A stretch of 64,000 nt of DNA from Arachis hypogaea (taxonomy: Eukaryota; Streptophyta; Magnoliopsida; Fabales; Fabaceae). Every line of letters begins with the position of its first letter. The stretch's first letter is position 1. This document shows, piece by piece, positions 1 through 10,935 of this stretch. The notes under the pieces were generated by a model. That model saw only the letters and a list, made by a program, of their open reading frames with translations. It did no database searches and was not told the origin of the DNA. The stretch lies in assembly GCF_003086295.3 (NCBI RefSeq), contig NC_092050.1:146636699-146700698 (forward strand), given 5' to 3'. A program made the position numbers and the translations under genes.

Positions 1-2541
1 AATCTCTTTAGGGGTTCCAGTGGTATTTAAATCATTAATGTACACAATAATTATAATGAATCCATATGGAGATTTCTTTATGAAAATACATGGGCAGATA
101 TCATCATTCTTGAATCCGTTTTTGGTCAGATACTCAATAAGACGACTATACCACATTCGTCTAGATTGCTTTAGACCATATAAAGATCTTTGCAATTTAA
201 CTGAGTATAACCCCTGCGAATATTTATTGGATGGTTTAGATATCTTTCGTCTTTCAGGAATTTTGATATAGATATCACGATCTAATGATCCGTATAAATA
301 AGTTGTCATCACATCCATTAGATGCATATGTAGTTTATGGTATGCGGATAAACTGACCAAATAACACAATATTATTGTATCTGCTACAGGAGAATATGTT
401 TTTTCATAATCTATATCGAGCCTTTGTGAAAAACCTTGTGCCACAAGTTGAGTTTTGTAGCGTACAACTTCATTTTTCTCATTTTGTTTTCTCACAAATA
501 CCCACCTGTATCCAACAGGTCCAAAGACTCCAGGCTTTGTAAGTGAGTCTAATTCAGACTTCATAGCTTCTTCCCATTTTGGCCAATCATTCCTTTGTTG
601 ATATTCTTCGACTGTTCTTGGCTCAAGATCCTTACTTTCATGCATGATGTGTAATGTCACATTATATGCAAATATTTCATTGATAATTATTTTATTTTGG
701 TTCTATTTTTCTCCTGTAAAGACATAATTAATCGAGATCTCATCATTTTTCCAATTTTTAGAATTTTCAGGTACCTGAACATCTTCTAGCGTCAATACTA
801 TATCAGAATTTTGGACACTTCCTGATATCTCTTCTATGTCTTTATCTTTTTCAACAGGAGTACCATTTGTCTTGGTAATATCAAATGCCTCTCTTCTTTT
901 TTGAGAATCTTTATTTTTGGAACCAATTGGTCTACCATGTTTCTGGCGTGTACTCGTTTCAGTAGCTATTTGTCCAACTAGAACATCAATTCGAATTGGG
1001 ATATTTTCAGCTAGTATGTAGAATTTGGTTATCCTTTTCGTATCAGAAAATGTATTAGGCAATTCATTTGCTATTCTTTGCAAATGTATAATCTTTTGAA
1101 CTTCTAGTTCACATTACTCTGATCGAGGATCTAAATGCATCATGGATGATGCATTTCCAATTAAATTCCTTTTCAAGAAGCTTATTCTCTCCTCTTAATG
1201 TTAAAAATTTTGATTCATCAAAATAACAATCTGTAAATCGGGCTTTAAATACATCTCCAATTTGTATCTCAAGATACCTCACTATAGAGGAAAAATCATA
1301 TTCCACATAAATTTCAAAATTTTTTTGTCCCATTTTGGTGCGAGAAGATGGGACAATTGGAACATATATCGCACACCCGAATATTCTCAAATGGGAAACA
1401 TTTGACTGTTGGCCAAAAAGCTAATTGCAGAAGAAAGAATTGATGGTAACATATTGGTCTTAAGCGAATAAGTACTGCAACATATAAAATGGCATGCCCC
1501 AACCAGAGGTTAGAAGATTTGTTCTCATAAGTAAAGGTCTAGCAATCAATTGGAGCCATTTAATAAGTGATTCTACTAGTTCATTTTGTGAATGAATATG
1601 AGCTATTAGATTTTTAACACTTATACCATTGGCCATACAATAAGCATCGAAAGCCTGAGAGGTGAATTCACTAGTATTATCAAGACGGATTATTTTGATT
1701 GGATTTTCTGAAAACTATTCTTTTAATCGAATAATTTGAGCAAGTAATCTCGCAAATGCCAGGTTGCGAGAAGACATGTAATAAGCACATATGTGATATC
1801 TCGAAGATGCATCTAATAAGACTATAAAATATCTAAGAGATCTACATGGTAGATGAATAGGTCCACATAGATCGCCTTGAATCCTTTCTAGAAATTCAGG
1901 AGACTCAAATCCAATCTTTATTGGTGATGGCCTTAAAATTAGCTTTTCCTGAGAACATGTAGCACAACAAAATTCACTAGATTTAAAAATCTTCTGATTC
2001 TTTAGTGAATATCCATGGGAGTTTTCAATAACTCGCTGCATTATGGTTGTTCCACGATGCCTCAATCAATCATGTCAAAGTATGAATTTATTTAGGTTAG
2101 TAAATTTTTTGTTTACAATGACATATGATTCAATTGCACTGATTTTAATATAATATAACCCAGAAGAAAATGAAGGTAACTTTTATAATATAACCTTTTT
2201 ATTTAAATCATGAGCTGTGATACATAAATACTCATGATTTTTCTCATTCATTGTTTTAATATGATAGCCATTTCGGCGAATATCTTTAAAACTTAACAAG
2301 TTTCTTTGAGATTTAGTTGACAATAATGCATTATTTATTATGAATTTTGTTTCATCAGGAAACAAAATTATAGCTCTTCTGGAGCCTTCTATCACATTGC
2401 CTAAGGCAATAATGGTATTAACATATTCTTCTTTTGGTACAAGATGAGTAAAATATATATTACTTTTGAGAATGGTATGCGAACTTGTACTATCCGTAAG
2501 ACAAACATCTTCATTATATGTCTTTGATATTTTTTTCAAAG

Positions 2542-2592
<51 letters not shown>

Positions 2593-2685
2593 TGAGTAAG
2601 AGTACATGTGCAATAAAATTATATTCCTGATTGAAATTATTTTTTAAGAAGGATAGTACATAAAAATAGTGTCATATACTAAAAA

Positions 2686-2719
<34 letters not shown>

Positions 2720-3867
2720 TTAGAACTTGACACATTTAGTGATTTCGAAATTCTTAAACATAAACATAAACATTTTATTAAACATTATTTATATACATTA
2801 TATTTGAAATTCAAATGTATAGAAAATAAAACTTACCAAATTTTTTTTTCATTATTTATTTACATAAGTACTTCACAAACCCAAATATTAAACTTTTCCA
2901 TCATTGATTAAATGATCAATATTTTCTTCAGGATCTTCAAAGAAATCAGATACTTCATAGTGAGTGGTATAATTTTCAGCAACATCTTTGCAAACAAAAT
3001 TTGTCTCCTTTCATTTGTCATCCTTTTTCAAGAATACTTGATAAAGATCAACTAAGTGCCCTGGAGTATGTCAGGTACAAGATCAATGACCCTTTCCACC
3101 ACAACGAAAATATTGATCCTTTGTTGATTTATTTTGTCAATTATTTCTTTCTTTATCCCACTTTTAGTGAGATCCTTTCTGTGAACATAATTTTTTTTCT
3201 TAATTTTTTTTGTTACCAAAACCTTGCCATTCACCTCTTCATTCTGGGTTATAATTTGCTGCATTTGCTTCAGAAAATGGGGTGGCACTAGTTGGACATG
3301 CTCATGATTTCTTAAAAGCAATTAATTGTTACGTTCAGTAACAAGAAGGCAATAAATTAGTTTAGAATATTTTTAAATTATTTTTCTCGATACTACTGCT
3401 GCTGCAGGAGTACATTTGAGACATGAAAGGTCAAGAAAGCTTTCTCTAACATGTCATTATCAGTTATCTTTTCTCCACATAATTTCATTCGTGAGATAAT
3501 TCGGAACATTGCTGAATTGTATTCATTTATGGATTTAAAATCCTGTAGACGCAAGTGTGTCCACTCATATCGGGCTTGAGAAAATATCACTGTATGTCTT
3601 TTGATGATTATACATTTTTTCAAGATTCTTCCACAGATCTACAGGATTTTTTAGTGTGAAATATTCATTTTTCAATTCTTCGTCAAAATGACGACGAAGG
3701 AAGATCATGACTTTGCCTTTATCCTTCTGTGATACTTTATTTTCAGTCTTAATAGTATTTTCAAGATCCATTAAATCAAGATGAATTTCGACATCAAATA
3801 TCTATGATAAGTAGTTGTTTTCAGATATATCAAGAACATTATATTTAAGATGAGAAAGTTTCGACAT
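1..3867 (-). pseudogene. Broken copia gag-pol
   Basis: The gag start is at 3867, just inside the LTR. Gag pieces lie at 3393-3867; a decayed zinc-knuckle region lies near 3052-3321. A protease/GAG-pre-integrase piece is at 2183-2539, integrase at 1715-2065 and 1109-1502, and a linker rich in basic residues (GRPIGSKNKDSQKRR) at 703-1083. RT lies at about 1-660, where conceptual translation shows KTQLVAQGFSQ, SLYGLKQS and an active-site block reading YINDL in place of the usual YVDDL. Losing the first catalytic aspartate of that block would inactivate RT. Multiple frameshifts and stops separate the pieces. Confidence 0.85.
2543..2590. repeat. (AAT)n microsatellite
   Basis: About 16 AAT units within the dead copia element, with a (TTA)n run nearby at 2687-2718. 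The two form an AT-rich inverted pair that disrupts the gag/protease region. Confidence 0.9.
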
Positions 3868-3926
3868 AATAAAAAGTTATTACACAAGTTTTCCTAAATT
3901 TTGATTAGAGTCTCGTGCTGATAACG

Positions 3927-4629
3927 TGCTGTAAAATAAATAAATAAATAAGAGAAAATAAATATAAAATAAAAAATATAAATAGAAGTCTCTAGTATTA
4001 ATATTTTTAGGGTAAAGTATACTTTTTGTCCCTAAAGTTTGACAAAAGTTTCAAAAATACCCCTAAGTTTTATTTTATTTCAATTTTATCCCAAAGTTTT
4101 CGATTTGCATCAAATATACCCCTGACGGCTAACTTTTTAAAAAATTTAAGACCAATTCAATAACAATTTCATAAGAACAACCCTCAATATAAGCAAATCA
4201 AGCATAATTTCTATGTATTATTGTTAAATTAGTTTTAAATTTTTTGAAAATTTAGCCGTCGAGGGTATATTTGATGCAAATCGAAAACTTTTGGAACAAA
4301 ATTGAAACAAAATAAAACTTAGGAGTATTTTTGAAACTTTTGCCAAACTTCAGGAACAAAAAATATACTTTACCCTTACTAATATTATTATTTTAATATA
4401 ATAGAGATAATTCATATATATTTACTAATATATGTTGCAGCATATATATAACAAGAAAGAGAGAGATAGAGGTGTTTTTTATATATTGTTGTTGTGTGTC
4501 TTGCTTCACACTATACTACTTTATTTATACACTCACAATAAATATTCTTTTCAAACTTTATTAAATGCGATCTCTATGAACCTCTCAACTTAAAAAATTC
4601 AGCCATCTATAAATATTCATATCACAACA
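3927..4629 (-). repeat. 5' LTR of copia element 1, interrupted by a MITE
   Basis: On the plus strand it begins TGCTGTAAAAT and ends ATCACAACA, so the LTR has TG...CA ends. A TATA-like TATAAATAAAG occurs on the minus strand near 4525. The next bases inside (about 3905-3926) form the likely primer-binding region; on the minus strand it reads GTTATCAGCACGAGACTC. I do not assign a tRNA. A 366-bp MITE occupies 4010-4375, so the original LTR was about 335 bp. Confidence 0.7.
4010..4375. mobile_element. 366-bp foldback MITE inside an LTR
   Basis: The ends are near-perfect inverted repeats that begin GGGTAAAGTATA and run well over 100 bp inward, passing blocks such as AGTTTTCGATTTGCATCAAA on both arms. 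It is flanked by TTA on both sides (4007-4009 and 4376-4378), a 3-bp duplication as for PIF/Harbinger-type elements. There is no coding capacity. A diverged relative lies at 33190-33563. Confidence 0.8.
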
Positions 4630-5272
4630 ATATTATGTTTTTTTTTTCAGAGATTATGCATTTTTTTTAGTGTATCTCTTAAAATTTTAAGGTTTACGAT
4701 TTTAAATTTTTATCTTTATAGTTTTATAAGAAGTATTACGTTATACTAATTTGTTCGTACTATCAACAGATGAAAAAGGATATATATTGTTGTAATAATA
4801 ATTAACATCTTTTTATTTAGCTTCTGAATAAAAAGTATTCTTACTCCTTTCAAATGGTAACCATAACAAGCGAAATTATAATCAGGACTTAATTTGGAGT
4901 GTAAGAGGATTTAAAATATTTTATTATGTTATTTGTATATTATGATGTGACAAAAGGAAAAAATTTTAAGTTGATCTACTTAAGTAGTTATCATTCTCAG
5001 GTTGTATACATTATGAGCAACCTGAATATTATTATTGAATTTGAATCCTCTAAATTTTAGATTTTTATTTTAAAAAATAAAATAAATTTTTTTATTATAA
5101 ATATTTTTTTTATATTTTTTTAATTTTTACTTATAAAATAAATGATGATAGATCATATTTTATTTTTTAAAATAAAATTTAAAATTTAAAAAATATAAAT
5201 CTATTATTATTATAGTATACATCTGATTTTGCTGACTTATTTGATTATGTCACTTATTTCAAAAAAAAAAAA
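4630..5272. repeat. Intergenic duplicate copy A, first part
   Basis: From about 4640 the sequence is clearly homologous to 45262-45790, in the same orientation. Shared blocks include ATGGTAACCATAACAAGC and TTATGATGTGACAAAAGG. I see no gene. Homology resumes at 19010 after the 13.7-kb MULE, so this is one side of its insertion site. Confidence 0.8.
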
Positions 5273-5735
5273 TGTGTTTGCTACGGTACGATAATAAATT
5301 CATACGTACCGATACGTTTAAAATATAAACAAATAACAATAAGATATGTGGAATTTATTTTTCACGTCAGCATTTAATTTTTTCTTTTTTAAATATATAG
5401 TATATCACCACTTTTACTAAAACACCCTTTTAATTAAATAAAAAGACTTAAACATCCTTCCTTTATTTGATTAGACAAAATACCTTTTTAAATTAATCAA
5501 ATTTTAGAATTCAATTAATTCTAATTTTATAGTTTCAAATAATTGAAACAACAAAACAAAAACACATTAAAAAAACAAAAAATCAAAATTGTTCTTCATC
5601 TGTGTTAAACATATTAAAAAAACAAGGAACCAAAATTGTTCTTCATCTGGGTTCAGAAACCTTTCGTTCACGCCTCTGAAGGTTCAGTCTTCTTCATCTT
5701 CTTCTCTCCTCTTCCTATCCTCTCTGTCTGCCTCT
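5273..5735 (+). repeat. Left long TIR of the 13.7-kb MULE
   Basis: Matches the reverse complement of 18547-19009 with small indels, from GCTACGGTACGA at the tip to a CT-rich inner end (CTTCCTATCCTCTCTG). Such long TIRs typify Mutator-like elements and often carry promoter activity. Confidence 0.85.
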
Positions 5736-6170
5736 CTCTGCTCCTCGATCTCTCTCATCTGTCTCTGTGTCGCACGCAAGACGCCATCGTTTTGCTGGGA
5801 TGCCCTAGCCAATTACCCAACCCAGCAACCTTAGCTCCACACAACGGCTAAACGCGAACACATCCCTCCCATCACCCTCGAGCTCCTCCTTCCTCTCTCC
5901 GTCATTGATCTCACTCCCTCACCTCCGTCCATCTCCCGCCGCCGTCGCCGAAAGGAGCTTCGAAGCCACCGTCGTTATCGTGCAGCTCTGTTCCACCATC
6001 GTGCAGCTACTGTTTCAGCTTTGAAAGCACCGTCGCGCAGCTCGATTCCATCGTCGCCGGCGCTATCTCTGTTCCACCTATCATCCCTTCGGTCGTGCCC
6101 TTGTCCCGCTCTTGCTCAGGATCTGCTCTGCTCTATTCTAGGGCTTCAAGCTTCTAGTTATTTTTTTATA
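5736..6170 (+). other. GC-rich captured segment of unknown origin
   Basis: This block is far more GC-rich than its surroundings, with CCGCCGTCGCCG and repeated CACCGTCG / CATCGTGCAGCT units. It looks like captured 5' UTR or coding DNA. A 216-base plus-strand ORF (5636-5851) starts in the TIR and runs into it, but I recognise no domain. The sequence immediately downstream joins the KIN17 fragment. Confidence 0.5.
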
Positions 6171-6240
6171 ACAATTATTGAATAATTGTTGTTAGTTAAT
6201 TTGTGAACTTGTTATGGGTTGAATAAGTGTTAATTAATAT

Positions 6241-6600
6241 GTGAATCTTACTATTTTTACTGTGAATTACTCCATTGTTAATGATTCTAATAATTCATCA
6301 AAGAAGGCTGTGTTTGATGAGGATGAGGAAGATAAATACAAGGAAAGGAATCCGGAAAATAGTTTGAAGAGAAAAGAGAGTGGCGATGGAGGAAAGTCAA
6401 CCTTGGAAGAATTGATAAGGGAAGAGGAGAAGAAAAAGGAGAAAATCAACAGGAAGGACTATTGGTTGCGTGAGGGAATCATTGTTAAGGTTATGAGCAA
6501 GGCCTTGGCAGAGAAGGGGTACTACAAGAAAAAGGGTGTGGTGAGAAGAATATGCTTAAATACAGTTGCTCTTGCCTTCAAAAACAACACAACTCATTGA
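6241..6600 (+). pseudogene. Captured KIN17-like fragment
   Basis: KIN17 is a conserved nuclear zinc-finger protein that binds DNA and RNA and acts in DNA repair and RNA processing. The translated piece has an acidic/lysine-rich stretch (AVFDEDEEDKYKE, KRKESGDGGKSTLEEL) followed by DYWLREGIIVKVMSKAL and KGYYKKKGVVR, matching the centre of KIN17, where the SH3-like/KOW tandem begins. The N-terminal zinc finger and the C-terminal KOW part are missing. After GVVR the reading frame runs into unrelated sequence and stops at 6600, probably read-through of an intron. It points the same way as the SAUR copy 90 bp downstream. Confidence 0.7.
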
Positions 6601-6692
6601 CAATCTTAAGTGTCAAACACTTAAAAGCACATTCTTCTTTTAAACTTGGGAAGTTTCCCTTGCAGTTATTATTACATACATACTAGAAAAAA

Positions 6693-6971
6693 ATGGGTTT
6701 CCGTTTACCTGTTATTCGAAGGACATCATCATTCTCAGCTAGCCAAGCAGCTTCAAAATCCGTGGAAGTCCCAAAGGGGCATCTAGCAGTGTATGTCGGA
6801 GAGAAACAGAAGCGGTTTTTGATCCCCGTTTCATACTTGAACCAACCTTCAATCCAAGACTTGATGAGCTAAGCTGAGGAAGAGTTTGGATATGATCATC
6901 CTATGGGAGGTCTAACAATTCCATGCAGTGAAGATGTCTTCCAACAAATCATCACTTTTCACTTGAATTGA
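6693..6971 (+). pseudogene. Captured SAUR auxin-responsive gene with one nonsense codon
   Basis: Small auxin-up RNA proteins are plant-specific, about 90 residues, and promote acid growth by inhibiting PP2C.D phosphatases. The frame from ATG at 6693 to TGA at 6971 spans 93 codons, the full family length. It begins [10 protein letters not shown] and has the signature [21 protein letters not shown] and GLTIPCSED. Codon 60 (6870-6872) is TAA where the family usually has glutamine (LLSQAEEEFG), so a single C-to-T change explains the break. SAUR genes normally lack introns, so this may be a complete captured copy. Its 3' region shares GAGACTGACATAGATTAGT with the inverted SAUR tail at 8508-8573. 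Confidence 0.88.
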
Positions 6972-8507
6972 CGATGAATCGCATGCTGCAGGAGACTGAC
7001 ATAGATTAGTACACACATTTTGTACAATAGGTTACTTGTAAAGATTACACATTTTTAAAAGTAAATGAAAGAAGAATGACCATTACTATGACAAGTTCAA
7101 AGTGTTTCCTCTGTTTTTTGGTTTAGTGACAAAGAAAGAATTCAATTACTCTAGTATTTCATTTTTTTTAAATATTTTATCTTACCTCTTCAAACGGAAC
7201 CCTATGCAGTATCTAGTTGTAACAATTCTGCCCGGTGTAAGATAAACCATACTTCATTGTTCATTTGTTCTCATAGGTTGCACTAATTCTCAAGTCTAAA
7301 AAATTATAAGATTTTAATATAGAAAAAAGGGATAGAATTATAGAAAACTTTAATTCATGGCACCAATGATACACAAGAAGCTGATTCTACCACCTGCCAA
7401 TGCAAGTTTAGACTAACAAAGGATAAATTTCAACTGATAACATCTCCTTTATAGCTAAAGAAATTTCTAACATGGGATGTATGGCTTATGGTGGATACTA
7501 CAATGAAGATGGCATAATTGTCTTCATATGAGTATATTTCTTTTTGACCTTTGGATGATGGATTGTATGGTTAGATTTTGATATTTATAAAAGTGTTGTT
7601 TTTGTTTAAAGTGTGGCTAAATAAATAAACCACACTTTTAACCAAAGCATCTTCATGAGAAGATATTTTTGCCATCTTCATTGTAGTATCCACCATTTAT
7701 TTATATATGTCTGTTCTCTTATTTCTTTATTGATGTTTTAGCAATGCCTTAACATTTTCGAAAAGCAAAGATCAGTCTTACATTTAACTGATTTAAGTTC
7801 TATTTTCATTCAAGGCCAACTGCAATTTTACTCAATATATGGTTAACTTTTGGTTAAATTTTCTGAATCATCTCTTATTTATGCAGCAAATCAAAATTAC
7901 ATTCAAGTTTGGATAATTAAATGTTTCCTTCACCTTTTTTTTTCCTGCATTATGAAATTATGAGCAATCTATGTGAATGCAAATGGAGATGTTAAAGGTT
8001 AAGATATGAATTTGCAGTTCTATAACACAGCCCTCTGTAAAACTAGAATCACTGTGAAAATTGAAGTTCGTGACACTCAATCATGGAATGTCTCCAGCTT
8101 GTGTTACTATTTATAATGACATGAAATGTCTCTTCCTTTTACTTCTAATATAAGAAAACCGTGAGTTCATAACAGATTTACAATTGTAGTTTCAACCGCC
8201 ATTCAAAATTCTAATTTAAATGAAATGGATCATCAACTTCAGTGAATTTCTTCAAAACAATGTTGAACTTAATTTTGATTTGCTGCATAAAGATATAAAA
8301 GATGATTTAGATTCAATAAAGCCAATAAAAAATAAATTAGTTAACAAATGAGATGCAATAACTTTCTTTCATTCATGTACTATTTTTACACTTTCAAAGG
8401 AATGATACAAGGAAAAGACCAAAATGGACAATCTTCAAAATGAAAAGAAAGAGCTTTATGTACAAAATTTATCTCAACTAATCTATGTCAGTCTCTATGA
8501 GCACAAT
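6972..8507. other. Non-coding interior of the MULE
   Basis: AT-rich sequence with no credible gene. It includes the SAUR 3' region (to about 7050), a small MITE at 7490-7694 and, near its right end, the 3' region of the inverted SAUR fragment. Confidence 0.6.
7490..7694. mobile_element. 205-bp MITE
   Basis: Inverted ends GGTGGATACTACAATGAAGA on both arms, the inner part diverging to GTCTTCATATGAG and ATCTTCTCATGAAG. A clear target duplication is not visible. It lies inside the 13.7-kb MULE and has no ORF. Confidence 0.7.
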
Positions 8508-8573
8508 TTACTGCCCACTCAATTGACAAGTGAGGTTCAGGAATGCATCCTCGCTGCAAGGGATTGTGAGACC
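8508..8573 (-). pseudogene. SAUR C-terminal fragment, inverted
   Basis: On the minus strand 22 codons read [18 protein letters not shown] and end SGQ-stop (stop at 8508-8510), the conserved SAUR C-terminus. Everything upstream of GLTIPC is missing. The sequence after the stop resembles the 3' region of the SAUR copy at 6693-6971, so two members of one SAUR cluster may have been captured in opposite orientation, or one was rearranged. Confidence 0.75.
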
Positions 8574-8978
8574 AATATGCTTAATGTTTAATGTTTAATT
8601 ACTAAAAGTGCTTCTTTCACATCAGAAAAAGAAGAAAAAGAAACCACACCTCATCATATTACAACTAAGCATGTGAAGACGGGATAATAGCAATTTCAGA
8701 GACTTGTTTAATGTTTGATTATTAAAAGTGCTTCTTAAATAATCTAAAATTGCAGGAAGAGTAAGTAATATAAATATATAATAATTTATATGAATAGCTG
8801 AATAACGTGAAGATTAATACATACGTACCGTACAAGGAGTTACAGAAGCGTTAAGACTTGAGAGTTGAGACTATGTTACTCTTACTCTTAAGGTATGTTG
8901 TACAAGAAAAGTGATTTCTTGCACATTTGCTTTTCTGATGTACAAAAACTCAAAGTATTTCTTTATTTTCCTATAACT

Positions 8979-9200
8979 TTAAGCAATCAATTTCTGGGAA
9001 GCAGCCAGTTCAACTGTTAAGATGAAAGATGATTTGCCAGCTTCTCTCAGATACCGCACGTCTCCATTCATCAGCTTCAACAACTTTCTGCTGATGGGCA
9101 GACTAATACCCTCCTCGGATTCTTGTCCCTCTCGTCCGAATATTTGGTTCAGTAATGTTTCCGGAACACCAACACCATCATGTGTTATGTTGCAAAGATA
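8979..9200 (-). pseudogene. Phytochrome C-terminal exon, PHYA-like
   Basis: The minus-strand translation reads [18 protein letters not shown], then [18 protein letters not shown], then [13 protein letters not shown], and stops at 8979. This is the end of the histidine-kinase-related ATPase domain of a phytochrome red/far-red photoreceptor; [18 protein letters not shown] is closest in my memory to the phyA type. The natural stop is kept and no nonsense codon is seen. It lies just downstream of the ROP piece, on the same strand. The upstream boundary near 9200 falls inside a longer open frame, so the exact junction is uncertain. Confidence 0.8.
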
Positions 9201-9276
9201 TAGAATGGCAAAGACTACCAAGAAATGGCTATAGTCATGTCATCCTCTACCAACTACCAATTTAGAACTGAGAAGA

Positions 9277-10759
9277 TCACAATATGAAACAGGTTTTTTG
9301 ACCCTTTCTCTTCTTTTTCTTCTGCTTTGGAGGCTGGAGAACTACTTTGATGGCCGCATCAAAAACAGCCTTCACATTCTGTATTCAAAGGCAGATATCG
9401 TTAGGGACGTGATATTATCTAACCTTTGGAACTTTTATAGATGTAGAGAACATATATGTACCTACTGTGTTTTTAAACTACATTCGATGTAAACTGGAGC
9501 ACCGATAAGTTTTCTCAGTTCCTCACCCTTCAACAAAGAGAGAAAATCAGATCACTAATGTATAAAGTAAGCAGATGGTCTCTCTTATGAACACCAACTA
9601 AAGGCTAAAAGGCAATGAAATAAGACACAAAGCGATAGCAATGGATATTGGTAATGGAAGCAATGAAAGCTAGGAAGTACCTGCACTGTGGTGATAGGCG
9701 CTGCACCAGGATGATCTTGAAAAAACTGCTTATCATCCCAAAGATCTACACAAGTCGCATATTGGTTGTCAAGAAATGCCCAAGCAAGTTAATAATGACA
9801 CCTTTACAATGAAAGCATTAAATACATATAATTAAGTTAGCACTATATATGAGAGAACAAAAATTCCAAAAGAAACTATATGAAAAATTGAGACCAAAGA
9901 CAAAATTTTCAGAATAGAAATTCTACTTTTGTTATTGACTATCAGAAATGGAAATTCTAACGAGTCAATAAGAAAAGAACTTATGGAAACACCAGCTCTA
10001 CCACGACAAATTACTCATGTTAGGTAGTAGCAATCTTCTGTCACTTTAAACTTCCTAATACTGTTCATAAATCAAGGTTTTTTCAAGATTTATCAACATC
10101 CATTTAGTTTTTAAAACAATCATTACATTAGCCTTTTAGTTAAACAAGGAGGTAAAGGGAAAAATTAAGAAAGCATTCCATGAAATGGTTTGGTATATCT
10201 GAATCAATTATTGATTAAAGTCATGAATTAGGTAACCTTCGAGGATGAACTTCCTTCTCTAAACCACTACTGAATAACAAGCAATCAAAGGGAAAAAAAT
10301 AACAGCAATGACATTGGAATCCAGAATCTATTCCCCAACTTTCTAATAATGAAAGAAACACAGTATGAGTAAAAGACAGCAATTAGTATGATAATAAGAT
10401 GAAACTTCACAGGATCACGGAACTACTATCATGCTGAAGGTTATCAGGTAGATAACAAGGGCATCAAACATCAAGAAGGTAAAGAAAGAACAAGAATCTA
10501 ACCAAGTTTTGTTCCAACAAGAATAATTGGAACACCAGGAGCATAATGCCTCAACTCAGGAATCCACTGGAAAAGGAGGAAAAGAAAAAATTAGTCCAGA
10601 GTAGAGAGAAAAAAGAACAATAATAATAATAAGTATATACCAATCTTACTTTCTTGGCAACATTTTCATAGCTAGCCCTGCTTATAAGAGAGAATGCTAG
10701 CAGGAATACATCAGCTCCTCGATAGCTTAAAGGTCTTAATCTATTGTAATCTTCTTGGC
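9277..10759 (-). pseudogene. Captured ROP/RAC small GTPase exons (3' five exons)
   Basis: ROPs are plant Rho GTPases that switch cytoskeleton, growth and NADPH oxidase signalling at the plasma membrane. Five exons with good splice sites are visible: 10650-10759 ([20 protein letters not shown]), 10503-10566 ([20 protein letters not shown]), 9681-9745 (DDKQFFQDHPGAAPIT), 9462-9527 (EELRKLIGAPVYIECS) and 9277-9378 ([18 protein letters not shown]). The last ends in a lysine-rich tail and CFIL, a type-I ROP geranylgeranylation box. Missing are the first exons with the P-loop and switch I. The fourth exon ends KTQ-TAG just before its donor; the usual QQ suggests a C-to-T change. In front lies a phytochrome exon whose splice phase matches. 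Confidence 0.9.
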
Positions 10760-10816
10760 CTGTTCCAAAATAATTGAAAAAAAAAGGATAAAATGGTGAA
10801 TAGAAAAAAGACATAC

Positions 10817-10935
10817 CCTGCAGTGCCATGTCCAGCATCTTCTTGACTATCTCTGCTAAAAAATCCTCAACCAGTATAAGTAAATCCTTTCCAATAGCTT
10901 CCTCAACTGAAAGGCCTGTCAACTTCATTTTCACC
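10817..10935 (-). pseudogene. Phytochrome PAS-region exon fused upstream of ROP
   Basis: The minus-strand frame reads [15 protein letters not shown], then [18 protein letters not shown], typical of the second PAS domain in the C-terminal half of phytochromes. It ends at a consensus donor (GTATGT at 10811-10816). The intron is short and the next acceptor opens the ROP exon at 10759. Both halves are phase 1, so splicing would give ...MALQ-G-QEDYN... in frame. The left join to the zinc-finger exon, near 10935, is direct and out of frame. Confidence 0.8.

Larger units (their letters stand above)
1..4629 (-). mobile_element. Degenerate Ty1/copia LTR retrotransposon, 3' part outside window
   Basis: Read on the minus strand from right to left, this stretch holds a 5' LTR (3927-4629), a primer-binding region, gag, zinc knuckle, protease, integrase and the first half of reverse transcriptase, which is the copia order (integrase before RT). 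The rest of pol and the 3' LTR lie left of position 1. The frame is broken into short ORFs, so the copy is dead. The five bases right of the LTR (4630-4634, ATATT) would be one target-site duplicate; its partner is not visible. The right edge sits at the start of intergenic copy A, so the element apparently landed just upstream of whatever gene once lay to the left. Confidence 0.88.

Noticed and set aside
8979..10935. A functional phytochrome gene containing a ROP insertion
   Set aside because: Only two short phytochrome exons are present; the chromophore domain and most of the C-terminal module are missing, so this is shuffled fragments.
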